This document shows, piece by piece, positions 9,468 to 16,080 of a DNA stretch of 16,080 nucleotides. Each line of letters opens with the position of its first letter. Within the stretch, counting starts at the first letter, position 1. This DNA is from Verrucomicrobiota bacterium (GTDB lineage Bacteria > Verrucomicrobiota > Kiritimatiellia > UBA8416 > JAIOPI01), in NCBI GenBank assembly GCA_027620105.1, contig JAQCIA010000009.1:1-16080 (forward strand). Reading direction: 5' to 3'. The notes below the pieces were generated by a model, which searched no databases, was not told where the DNA came from, and saw only the letters and a program-made list of their open reading frames with translations. Made by a program: the position numbers and the translations under genes.

Positions 9468-12395
9468 GTGGAACCGGGCCAGACCATCCTGGTGGTTGGC
9501 GACGAATCGCGCGAGCGCGACGCCCTTGTCAGCCTCCTGCAGGCGGAAGGTTATCAGGTGCTCACGGCCTCCACGACCGAGGCCGCACTGGATGCCGCGC
9601 GCAAAATGAAGCCGGCGGTGGCGCTCATCGACCTCTGGCTCGCCGACCTGCCCGGCCATGTGGTGCTGCACGGCGTGCGCCATGCGTCGCCGGAGACCGA
9701 GTGCATCGCACTGCTCACCAGTTCCGCGCAGCAGGAAGGCGCCCGCGAGGCACTGCAGCTTGGCGCCTTCACGTTCTTGCGGCGATCTTTCGATACCAGG
9801 CAACTGCTAGGCACCGTTCAACGCGCCATTGAAAAGCGTGAGAACGCACGCGCCCTGGAAGACATGAAGCAGCGACTCGCGGTGCTGTTCGACACACTTC
9901 CCGTGGGGGTGCTGATTGTCGACGACCGCACGGGGGCGGTGGTGGATGCCAATCCCGCCGCGGTGACCTTCATGGGGGCGCCGAAGGCCGAGATCGTGGG
10001 CGCGATTCTCCAAAGCCGCGCGCTGGCCACGCCCAACGCAGCGCGCGGGGCTGATCCCGCGCCAGCGGACGAACAGGAACGCGCGGCGCCATCCGCAGAA
10101 AACACACCGGATGCCGCGACCACGCTCCGACAGACCGGTCGCCGCATTCCCGCAACGCGCACCGTGGCGTCCATAATGATCGGCGCGCGCCGCCATCGCG
10201 TGGAGTGTTTCGTGGATGTCAGCGGTCGCCTCGAAGTGGAGGATCAGCTGGCGGCGGCCAGCACCTTGAACCGCGCACTGCTGGAGGAGGTCAAGGATCT
10301 GGTCTTTTCCGCGGATCGTCAGGGGCGCGTGTTGCGGGTCTTCCAGGCGCCGTCGCGCGAGGTGGAGGCGGCTGCCACGGAGGGGCAGGCCGCGTCCGCC
10401 GAGTTCATTCCGGCCGGCGGTCGTGACCGGTACCGCCAGTTGCTGAACACGGTTTTTCATTCCGGCCGCGGGCTGGCGTTCAGCGCTGGCAATCCCCCAT
10501 TCGAATCCTGGTCGGTGCGTATCGATCCCGTGCAGTGCCGCGGCGAAACGCTCGCGGTTGTCGTGCGGGTTCGCGACCTCTCGGCGCTTGAACAGCTGAC
10601 ACAACGCCAGCGCTTTCGTGATTCCGTTGTGACCCATGGCGCCGAGGCCGTGATGGTGGTGAATACGGAAGGCATGATTGTGGATGCCAATACCGCCACG
10701 GCGCGTCTGCTCGGGTACGAGGGGGTGGATCTGGTCGGGATGAGTTTCCAACAGGTGGACCATCCCGAGCAGCCTCGCCCGTGGGCGCAGCTCTGGGCCG
10801 CGGCCGCCGCGCAGGGACGCGTGACCTACACGAGTCGGCAGCGCACGCGCGGCGGCGCGCGGCTCCCCGTGCGGCAGGTGCTGGTGCATGTGGTCCACAG
10901 CGGCGTGGCGCTGGTGCTAGTGTATCTGGAGGATCAAGCTTCGGCGGAACACGCGGCTTCGGCGCTGGCAGACGTGGCGGCGCGGGAACGTTCGCTGCTT
11001 GATGCGACCGATGATCCGGCATGGGTGGTCGACCGCGCCGGACACGCACGCAGCCTCAATGCCGCGGCGGCGCGATTGACGAAGCGCCCCGTGGCCGATG
11101 TCGTGGGATTGCCTTTTGCGCAACTGCTTTCCGGTGAACTCGCCCAAAGTCGGCGGCAACGGGTGGAAGACACGTTCATTCGCGGAGGCGTGGTGACCTT
11201 CGAGGATCACGCCGATGGTCACCGCCACGCGATACGCATGAGTCCCGTGCGCGACCATGGGGGCGCGTTTGTGTCGGTGGTGGTGGTCGCGCGGGACATC
11301 ACAGACTCGCGCGGCCGTGAGGCGAAGTTTACCCGGCTCTGGGAACACGCCCAGGAGGCGCTACTGGACCTGGACCTCGGAAACGTGCTCCCGCTGGCCC
11401 CGGCCGGCGCGCAGGAAGCCGAACTGGATGCCTACCTGCAGGGGGCACCGGAACGTGTGGTCGCAATCCTCGCCGCCGTGGCCGTGAAATTCGTTAATCC
11501 CCAGGCGGTCATCTTTTTTCGCCAGCCCGCCGCCAAGCTCATTCAGCATGGGCTGGCACCGCTGGTCCCGAAGGAATCCGCGCGTGCGGTCGCCGATGCC
11601 CTGCTGCGGCTCGCGGCCGGCCGCTCCGAGGTCATCACGCTCACGCAAACCTTGGCCGCCGCCGACACGGTGGTGCATGCGGTGGTGCGGCTCGCGGTGC
11701 GTCCCGACGCGGACGGTCGCCCACGTTTCGCGAGCCTCGGCATTCTGGATCGTTCCGCGCATGTCGCGGCGCAGTTGGAGGTGCTCGACACAAGCGCGCG
11801 GGAACAGGCACGCGTCGGGATGGAAATCGCAACCTTGCTGGCGTCGCCCCTGCAAGCGGCCGCCGCATCCATGGAGCGGCTGCGCGAGACCCTCTCGGCG
11901 CGTGAGCCCGCATTGGCGGGGGATGCCGCGACACTGGCCGGGCAACTGGCCGCGCTACAGGCACAGGTGGCAACGCTCACCCAGGGGCTGGCAGGTGGTG
12001 TTGCGCCCGACATGGGGCTGATGGCCGTCCTGGGAAGTCTCGCGGATGCGGCCACGACGCGCTGGGGGGTGACGTGCCGGTGCAATGTGCGCACGGCTGG
12101 CTTGAGTGCGGACCGAACGCTGGCGCGCCATCTGCATGGCATCGCGCGCGAGGCCGTCGGCGAGGCCGTGCAGCGGCGCGGGGCCAGACAGCTTTCCATT
12201 ACCGTGACCGCGTCACCGCGCGAGGCACTGTTGACGATCAAGGATGACGGTACAGCCCCGGCGACGGATGCCGATACGGAGCAACTCGCCCAGCGGCTAA
12301 TACACAGTCACGCCCTCTTGATTCACGGCGTCATTTCCCACACCCGCGACGGTCGTGGCACCAACACGCTGACGTGCCGCTTTCGAAATGGATAG
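9468..12395 (+). CDS. Multi-PAS sensor with N-terminal receiver and degenerate histidine-kinase-like C-terminus
   Basis: This is a 975-residue cytoplasmic signalling protein with no clear membrane segment. Residues 5-122 form a response-regulator receiver domain: the phosphoacceptor D55 (LIDLWLADLPG) and T84 are present, but the usual acidic pair reads VVGDE with Gly at 11, and the conserved Lys position reads FLRRSF with Arg at 106. Then come about five PAS-like segments: near 137-185 (LPVGVLIVDDRTGAVVDANPAA), 271-380, 385-490 (AVMVVNTEGMIVDANTATARLLGY), 505-620 (ending VVVARDITDSR) and 630-775. The C-terminus resembles a NarL-partner-type kinase (HisKA_3 plus HATPase). However, the phosphoacceptor motif is EIAT with A788 where His is expected, the N-box reads EAVGEA with E899 for Asn, and the G1 motif is DDGTA. 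It therefore looks catalytically dead. The start is GTG with AGGAGG at 9454-9459, eight bases upstream; the frame remains open to 9345 inside the SDR gene, but that part is overlap. It is probably co-transcribed with the SDR. Confidence 0.8.
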   Translation: MEPGQTILVVGDESRERDALVSLLQAEGYQVLTASTTEAALDAARKMKPAVALIDLWLADLPGHVVLHGVRHASPETECIALLTSSAQQEGAREALQLGAFTFLRRSFDTRQLLGTVQRAIEKRENARALEDMKQRLAVLFDTLPVGVLIVDDRTGAVVDANPAAVTFMGAPKAEIVGAILQSRALATPNAARGADPAPADEQERAAPSAENTPDAATTLRQTGRRIPATRTVASIMIGARRHRVECFVDVSGRLEVEDQLAAASTLNRALLEEVKDLVFSADRQGRVLRVFQAPSREVEAAATEGQAASAEFIPAGGRDRYRQLLNTVFHSGRGLAFSAGNPPFESWSVRIDPVQCRGETLAVVVRVRDLSALEQLTQRQRFRDSVVTHGAEAVMVVNTEGMIVDANTATARLLGYEGVDLVGMSFQQVDHPEQPRPWAQLWAAAAAQGRVTYTSRQRTRGGARLPVRQVLVHVVHSGVALVLVYLEDQASAEHAASALADVAARERSLLDATDDPAWVVDRAGHARSLNAAAARLTKRPVADVVGLPFAQLLSGELAQSRRQRVEDTFIRGGVVTFEDHADGHRHAIRMSPVRDHGGAFVSVVVVARDITDSRGREAKFTRLWEHAQEALLDLDLGNVLPLAPAGAQEAELDAYLQGAPERVVAILAAVAVKFVNPQAVIFFRQPAAKLIQHGLAPLVPKESARAVADALLRLAAGRSEVITLTQTLAAADTVVHAVVRLAVRPDADGRPRFASLGILDRSAHVAAQLEVLDTSAREQARVGMEIATLLASPLQAAAASMERLRETLSAREPALAGDAATLAGQLAALQAQVATLTQGLAGGVAPDMGLMAVLGSLADAATTRWGVTCRCNVRTAGLSADRTLARHLHGIAREAVGEAVQRRGARQLSITVTASPREALLTIKDDGTAPATDADTEQLAQRLIHSHALLIHGVISHTRDGRGTNTLTCRFRNG

Positions 12396-12449
12396 GATCG
12401 CAACTGCAGAAGTCCGGACCTCAGGCTGCTGCGGTTCAACCCTTCACGC

Positions 12450-12478
12450 TTGCTCCACGCCCGCGACGGACCTAAACT
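12450..12478 (+). promoter_or_regulatory. Weak candidate promoter for sppA
   Basis: The 153-base gap between the sensor gene and sppA contains TTGCTC (12450-12455) and TAAACT (12473-12478), 17 bases apart. The -35 matches three of six consensus positions and the -10 four. The gap is longer than those inside the operons here, which fits a separate promoter. I saw no hairpin terminator for the sensor gene in this gap. Confidence 0.3.
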
Positions 12479-12548
12479 TGATCTTTAGTTTGCACAGTCG
12501 GATGCACACCGCATCGGCAACCAGACGCCTGATGCAAGAAGGAAGACC

Positions 12549-13559
12549 ATGGCAAGTGAGCGTAAACGATTTCGCGGCTGTCTCTGGGGACTCCTGGCTC
12601 TCTTTGCTTTGATGATCCTTGTCGGGACGGTAATTCTGCTCGCGGGCATGGCCTTGCGGCATGTGCCGGGACATCGCCCGGAGAATGCCGCATGGGGCGC
12701 GGACGAGTACCCCGATCTGAGCGAAGTCTGGGCTTACGGATCCGGCGAGGCCAAGGTGGTCACCGTTCCCATACGTGGCTTTATCACCCTTGATGGCAGC
12801 AGCGGCATTCTGGGTGACGTCCAGTCCTCCAGCCAGCTCGCGCTGATGGCCATTCGTCGGGCCACCCGCGACGCCGACGTGCGCGGCCTGATCCTCGACA
12901 TCGACAGTGGCGGTGGCGGCATCACGGCCAGCGACATTCTCTACAAGGCCCTCATGGATTTCCGGGAGGCCGGCGAAGGGCGCGTCATCGTCGCCATTTT
13001 CGGCGATGTCGCGGCGTCGGGCGCGTACTATATTGCCATCGCGGCGGACCACATCATGGCGCGCCCCACGTCAATCACGGGATCAATCGGGGTCTTGATG
13101 CAGAGCCTCAACATGCGCCAGCTCGGCGAGAAGCTGGGCATTCATGACGTGACCATCAAATCCGGGCGCAACAAGGACATCCTCAATCCGCTACAGGATA
13201 TGACCGAAGAGCAGCGCCAATTGCTGCAAGGCATTATTGATGAGCTGTACACGCGCTTTGTCACGCTTGTGGCCGAGCGGCGCGAACTGCCCGAGACGCG
13301 GGTCCGCGAAATTGCGGACGGTCGTGTGATAACCGCCACGGAGGCCGTGCGTGACGGACTGGTGGATGATATCGGATATTGGGATGATGCCATGCGCACC
13401 ACCGCCGAGTTGCTGGAGGTGGATGCTGTGAAGGTGTATCGCTACGAGGAAGAATTCTCCATATACAGCTTCCTCAAGGGCGCCCAGCACTGGAACCCCG
13501 CGAACGCCTTGCTGGGACGGACGGACGGTGCGCGCTTCCTGTACCACTGGCAACTCTAG
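12549..13559 (+). CDS. sppA: Signal peptide peptidase SppA, 36-kDa type (S49 family)
   Basis: This 336-residue membrane-anchored serine peptidase is expected to degrade cleaved signal peptides and membrane protein fragments. Residues about 11-34 form one N-terminal membrane helix after a short basic segment (ASERKRFR), placing the catalytic domain outside the cytoplasmic membrane. The S49 fold is evident from VRGLILDIDSGGGG, the catalytic serine S157 in GDVAASGAYYIA, the TGSIGVLMQ strand, and the likely general-base lysine K204 in VTIKSGRNKD. The Ser-Lys spacing of 47 resembles the short single-domain SppA of Bacillus (about 52) rather than the 67-kDa duplicated E. coli enzyme. The stretch ADGRVITATEAVRDGLVDDIG is also typical. 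The start is ATG with AAGGA at 12539-12543, five bases upstream. It stands alone on its strand between the sensor gene and an M48 peptidase. Confidence 0.92.
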   Translation: MASERKRFRGCLWGLLALFALMILVGTVILLAGMALRHVPGHRPENAAWGADEYPDLSEVWAYGSGEAKVVTVPIRGFITLDGSSGILGDVQSSSQLALMAIRRATRDADVRGLILDIDSGGGGITASDILYKALMDFREAGEGRVIVAIFGDVAASGAYYIAIAADHIMARPTSITGSIGVLMQSLNMRQLGEKLGIHDVTIKSGRNKDILNPLQDMTEEQRQLLQGIIDELYTRFVTLVAERRELPETRVREIADGRVITATEAVRDGLVDDIGYWDDAMRTTAELLEVDAVKVYRYEEEFSIYSFLKGAQHWNPANALLGRTDGARFLYHWQL

Positions 13560-13599
13560 CGTGGTGCATCTGGCGCTTCTTTACAGGATGACGCTTGCG

Positions 13600-13647
13600 G
13601 TAGCGCCGACTGGATGTCGGCCATGGCCGGCCTGAAGCCGGCCCTAC
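13600..13647. repeat. REP-like double-hairpin palindromic element
   Basis: A 48-base element in the sppA-M48 gap folds compactly. Hairpin 1 is GCCGAC (13605-13610) with loop TGGAT and GTCGGC (13616-13621). Hairpin 2 is GGCCGGC (13625-13631) with loop CTGAA and GCCGGCC (13637-13643). An outer GTAG (13600-13603) pairs with CTAC (13644-13647), giving a small cruciform or cloverleaf. The centre contains a 12-base palindrome, CGGCCATGGCCG (13618-13629). No run of T follows, so it is not a classic intrinsic terminator, although it could end or stabilise the sppA message. Only one copy lies in the window, so calling it a dispersed repeat is inference from its form. Confidence 0.55.
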
Positions 13648-13710
13648 TATTTCGGACATGAACATAAGCCAAGTGACTTCAGACGCACGACACCAGGCCG
13701 GAGGTTTCTA

Positions 13711-15297
13711 ATGCTGCGTAATTGTCTGCCGATCGTCTGGCTGGCCAGCCTGTTGCTGGCAGTCGGCTGTGCCACGAACCCCGTGACCGGGCGGCGCGAA
13801 ATCCAAATGGTTTCGGAGTCGCGGGAAATTGAAATTGGCCGCCAGAATTACGTGCCCTATCAGCAGATGCAGGGCGGCACCTATGTCACGGATCCCGCCG
13901 TGGCGGGGTATGTGCGTGAGGTGGCGCAAAAACTCTGGCGCGTGAGCGACCGCCCCAACCTGCCCTACGAGATCGTGGTGCTGAACAACTCCGTGCCCAA
14001 CGCCTGGGCGATGCCCGGCGGAAAAATGGCCATCAACCGCGGCCTCTTGACGGAGCTAAAGAGCGAAGCGGAGCTGGCCGCCGTGATTGGGCATGAGACG
14101 ATTCACATCGCCGCGCGGCACGGCGCCAAGGGCCAGGAGCGCGGGATGGGCCTCAGTGCGCTCATGCTGGGCGTTGAGGTGCTCACCGGCGACAACCGAC
14201 ATCAACCGGCGATTGTGCAGGGCAGTGGATTGCTCGCGGGGTTGACCTCGCTGCACTACGACCGCGGCGCGGAATTGCAGGCGGACCGGTACGGCATCGC
14301 CTACATGTCGCGTGCGGGCTACGACGCACAGGCATCCGTCGACATTCAGGAAATGTTTTTAAAGTTTTCCGACGATCCGGGATGGGTGGCGGGATTACTT
14401 TCATCCCACCCGCCGTCACGGGAGCGCATCGAGACAAACCAGCGCACCATTCAGGACTATCCCATCGGGGGCGTGGTGGGACGCGAAACCTATGCACAGG
14501 CAATGGCCGGCTTGCTGAAATCAAAACCGGCCTACGACAAGCTGGACCAGGGACAGCAAGCCCTGGCGCAGAACAAACCGGCGCAGGCACTATCGCTGGC
14601 GGAAGCGGCCATCGCGCTGGAACCACGCGAAGGACATTTTTATGCGCTCGCGGCCAAGGCGCACGCCACGCAGCGCGCCTTTCCGAAGGCGCTGGAGAAC
14701 ATGAACGAAGCCATCCGCCGCAACGGAAATTACTTCGAATACTATCTGGACCGGGGCCGCTTGCGCTATACGATGGGAGACAAGCAGTCCGCACGCGTGG
14801 ACCTGGAGAAGAGCACCACGCTGCTGCCAACCGCACAGGCGCACTACTTGCTGGGCCAGATGGACATGGACAGCGGTCGCACCAGCGATGCGCGTGAACA
14901 TTTTCGCGTGGCGGCAGCCGCGGATTCACCGGAGAGCGAGAAGGCTGCGGTTCTGCTGGCCAAATTGGAAATCGGGGACGTCCCGGAGCGCTACCTGCAG
15001 GTCGGGTACGGACTCGATGCGAAGGGGTATCTGAACATCTCCATCAAGAACCTCAGCCCGGTGGATGTGGGCACGTGCGAGATCGGACTGTCCACTGCTC
15101 CAACCGGTCGCTGGAAGACATTCGCCTTTCCGAACGGCGTGCCGGCGCGACGCGAAGCAAGCCTGGTCACGGGGATCGGACCATTCGCCAGCGCCAAAGA
15201 GATTCAGGGCGCTGTGCAGTTCCGATTTGAACGTGTGGTGGCTGCGGGGGTGTCGGCCACGCCGGCCAAATTGTCGCGGTCCCAGCGCGGCCGCTGA
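13711..15297 (+). CDS. M48-family metalloprotease lipoprotein with TPR repeats
   Basis: This is a probable outer-membrane-attached zinc protease of 528 residues. A lipoprotein signal peptide of 19 residues ends at LAVGC with lipidated C20. No Asp follows at +2, which by the enterobacterial rule suggests outer-membrane sorting. The M48 core has HETIH (H128, E129, H132) and the third zinc ligand E188 in ELQADRYG. The region also includes the ANPVTGRR-type N-terminus and SSHPPSRERI typical of BepA/YfgC- and LoiP-like proteins. Residues about 270-410 form roughly four TPR-like helical repeats, as in BepA. From about 425 to the end, a beta-rich segment (YLNISIKNLSPVDVGTCEIGL) makes it longer than BepA (about 490). 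A role in outer-membrane protein quality control is inferred from the family. The start is ATG with GGAGG at 13700-13704, six bases upstream. It converges on rpsD with a 13-base gap. Confidence 0.88.
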   Translation: MLRNCLPIVWLASLLLAVGCATNPVTGRREIQMVSESREIEIGRQNYVPYQQMQGGTYVTDPAVAGYVREVAQKLWRVSDRPNLPYEIVVLNNSVPNAWAMPGGKMAINRGLLTELKSEAELAAVIGHETIHIAARHGAKGQERGMGLSALMLGVEVLTGDNRHQPAIVQGSGLLAGLTSLHYDRGAELQADRYGIAYMSRAGYDAQASVDIQEMFLKFSDDPGWVAGLLSSHPPSRERIETNQRTIQDYPIGGVVGRETYAQAMAGLLKSKPAYDKLDQGQQALAQNKPAQALSLAEAAIALEPREGHFYALAAKAHATQRAFPKALENMNEAIRRNGNYFEYYLDRGRLRYTMGDKQSARVDLEKSTTLLPTAQAHYLLGQMDMDSGRTSDAREHFRVAAAADSPESEKAAVLLAKLEIGDVPERYLQVGYGLDAKGYLNISIKNLSPVDVGTCEIGLSTAPTGRWKTFAFPNGVPARREASLVTGIGPFASAKEIQGAVQFRFERVVAAGVSATPAKLSRSQRGR

Positions 15298-15310
15298 AGG
15301 ACCGGGCGAC

Positions 15311-15910
15311 TTACTTCGCGTAGAATTCGACGACCACCGGGACTTCGCAGATCACCGGGACTTCGTTCATTTCCGGCAGACGGGTGTAGAGGGCGGTGAG
15401 GCCTTCCTTGTCAACCGTCAGGTAGGGCACGGGCTGCGAGTCTTGCGCCGCATTCTTGACCACGTCCAGTGCGCGGCTCTTTTCCTTGATGGCGATCTGG
15501 CTGCCCGGACGCACAAGGAAAGAAGGAATATTGATGCGCTTGCCGTCGACCTGCACGTGTCCGTGGCCGACCAGCTGGCGAGCGGCATAAATCGTCGGCG
15601 CGAAACCTGCGCGCAGGGTCAGCGCATCCAGGCGTGATTCGAGCAGGTGCATCAGGTTCGTGCCGGTATTGCCGTGCTTACCCGAGGCCTTCACGTAATA
15701 ATTGTGCAGCTTGCGATCCGTGATGTTGTATTGGAAGCACAGGCGCTGCTTTTCCAGCAACTGACGCCCATAATCCGAAACTTTCTTGCTGAAACGGGAG
15801 CGATGCATGCCGGCGGCGCCGGGCTTGCGATCCATCCACTTCGACGCCTTGCGGGTTAGCGGAATGCCGACGCGCCGTGATCGCTTAACTTTGGGTCCTG
15901 TATACTTCAT
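15311..15910 (-). CDS. rpsD: 30S ribosomal protein S4 (zinc-free form)
   Basis: S4 binds 16S rRNA early in small-subunit assembly. The 199-residue protein has the expected N-terminal domain (MKYTGPKVKRSRRVG, then SDYGRQLLEKQRLCFQYNI) and the S4 RNA-binding domain (ESRLDALTLRAGFAPTIYAARQLVGHGHVQVDGKRINIPSFLVRPG). The N-terminus lacks the Cys residues of zinc-binding S4, so this is the C-minus form. The C-terminal ICEVPVVVEFYAK resembles PVC-group S4 proteins, judged from memory. The frame is open upstream to 15961, but MKYTGPK is the family start. The Shine-Dalgarno region is weak, only GAG five bases upstream. The gene stands apart from the usual rpsM-rpsK-rpsD-rpoA cluster as far as this window shows. 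In several bacteria S4 represses its own operon, but no such leader can be asserted here. Confidence 0.96.
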   Translation of the reverse strand: MKYTGPKVKRSRRVGIPLTRKASKWMDRKPGAAGMHRSRFSKKVSDYGRQLLEKQRLCFQYNITDRKLHNYYVKASGKHGNTGTNLMHLLESRLDALTLRAGFAPTIYAARQLVGHGHVQVDGKRINIPSFLVRPGSQIAIKEKSRALDVVKNAAQDSQPVPYLTVDKEGLTALYTRLPEMNEVPVICEVPVVVEFYAK

Positions 15911-15958
15911 AAGCTCGATGCGGAAGGCGCCCCGTTCATCGGTTGCGCAAAACGGAAA

Positions 15959-15987
15959 CATTTACCGAATCGTGCCGTGGGGTGCAA
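15959..15987 (-). promoter_or_regulatory. Weak candidate promoter for rpsD
   Basis: On the minus strand TTGCAC (15987-15982) is followed after 17 bases by TAAATG (15964-15959). The -35 matches four of six consensus positions but the -10 only three. Initiation would fall near 15952, about 40 bases before the S4 start. For a strongly expressed ribosomal gene this is a poor match, and the real promoter may lie elsewhere in 15911-16040. Confidence 0.25.
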
Positions 15988-16012
15988 GCCTCTTTTTCAG
16001 CCTCTTTTTTTC
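15987..16012. repeat. Short imperfect tandem repeat with T-tracts upstream of rpsD
   Basis: Two adjacent copies of AGCCTC plus a T run and a C occur on the plus strand: AGCCTCTTTTTC (15987-15998) and the same with two more T (15999-16012). On the minus strand, which is the rpsD leader side, they read as GAAA-rich A-tracts upstream of the candidate -35 element, where they could act as an UP-type or bent-DNA element. This is inference. Confidence 0.4.
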
Positions 16013-16040
16013 AGGGGTGTGATTTTAATTAGTTGAGGAT

Positions 16041-16080
16041 TCATGCGGCAGAGCGCAGGTGCGCGAGGATGGCGCTGATG
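16041..16080 (-). CDS. Possible C-terminal tail of an unidentified minus-strand gene
   Basis: The minus strand from the right edge reads ISAILAHLRSAA and then TGA (16043-16041), which looks like a plausible protein end followed by an AT-rich gap. Twelve residues are too few to name a family. The plus-strand alternative, ATG at 16042, stops after 11 codons and is less likely. If real, the gene lies 130 bases upstream of rpsD on the same strand. Confidence 0.3.
   Translation of the reverse strand, partial: ISAILAHLRSAA

Noticed and set aside
9807..10898. Long minus-strand open frame (363 codons) opposite the sensor gene
   Set aside because: It is antisense to recognisable PAS domains and has an Arg/His-rich low-quality translation with no motif or ribosome-binding site support.
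15991..16013. T-rich tract at the right edge as an intrinsic terminator for a plus-strand gene
   Set aside because: No stable GC hairpin directly precedes it and no plus-strand gene ends nearby. It is better described as an A-tract repeat upstream of rpsD.
16042..16078. Plus-strand ATG with GAGG upstream at the right edge as the start of a new gene
   Set aside because: The frame hits TGA after 11 codons inside the window, so a real protein is unlikely; the minus-strand tail reading is preferred.

Overview
This is a GC-rich (by eye about 60%) chromosomal stretch of a Gram-negative-type bacterium. It is almost fully coding and carries mainly housekeeping genes. A signal-peptide-bearing beta-barrel protein and a lipobox metalloprotease imply an outer membrane. 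The zinc-free S4 protein beginning MKYTGPK and ending in an ICEVPVVVEFYAK-type tail recalls the PVC superphylum (Verrucomicrobiota, Kiritimatiellota or Lentisphaerota) or a neighbouring phylum. That placement rests on remembered family resemblance and is tentative.

Layout. Positions 1-2812 (+): a three-gene proton-translocating transhydrogenase operon, pntAA (cut by the left edge), pntAB and pntB. It is followed on the same strand by an alginate-export-type porin (2879-4168) with no visible terminator between. Positions 8313-4194 (-): an aconitase A-fumarase C operon that converges on the porin. Positions 8374-8528 hold the divergent control region, with one promoter candidate facing acnA and a better one facing right. 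Positions 8570-12395 (+): a two-gene unit of a short-chain dehydrogenase and a 975-residue multi-PAS sensor whose receiver and histidine-kinase domains both look degenerate. Positions 12549-13559 (+): an SppA-type membrane serine peptidase. Positions 13600-13647: a compact double-hairpin palindromic element. Positions 13711-15297 (+): an M48 metalloprotease lipoprotein with TPR repeats and an additional C-terminal region. Positions 15910-15311 (-): ribosomal protein S4, with a short probable gene tail at the right edge.

How it works together. Aconitase and fumarase are TCA-cycle enzymes, and the transhydrogenase uses the proton gradient to exchange hydride between NADH and NADP+, so the left half is a central-carbon and redox block. 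SppA and the M48 lipoprotein are both envelope proteolysis functions. The SDR-sensor pair has no obvious substrate or output.

I see no phage, insertion sequence, CRISPR array, tRNA, rRNA or defence system. The best candidates for something undescribed are the PAS-rich putative pseudokinase coupled to an SDR, and the palindromic element.
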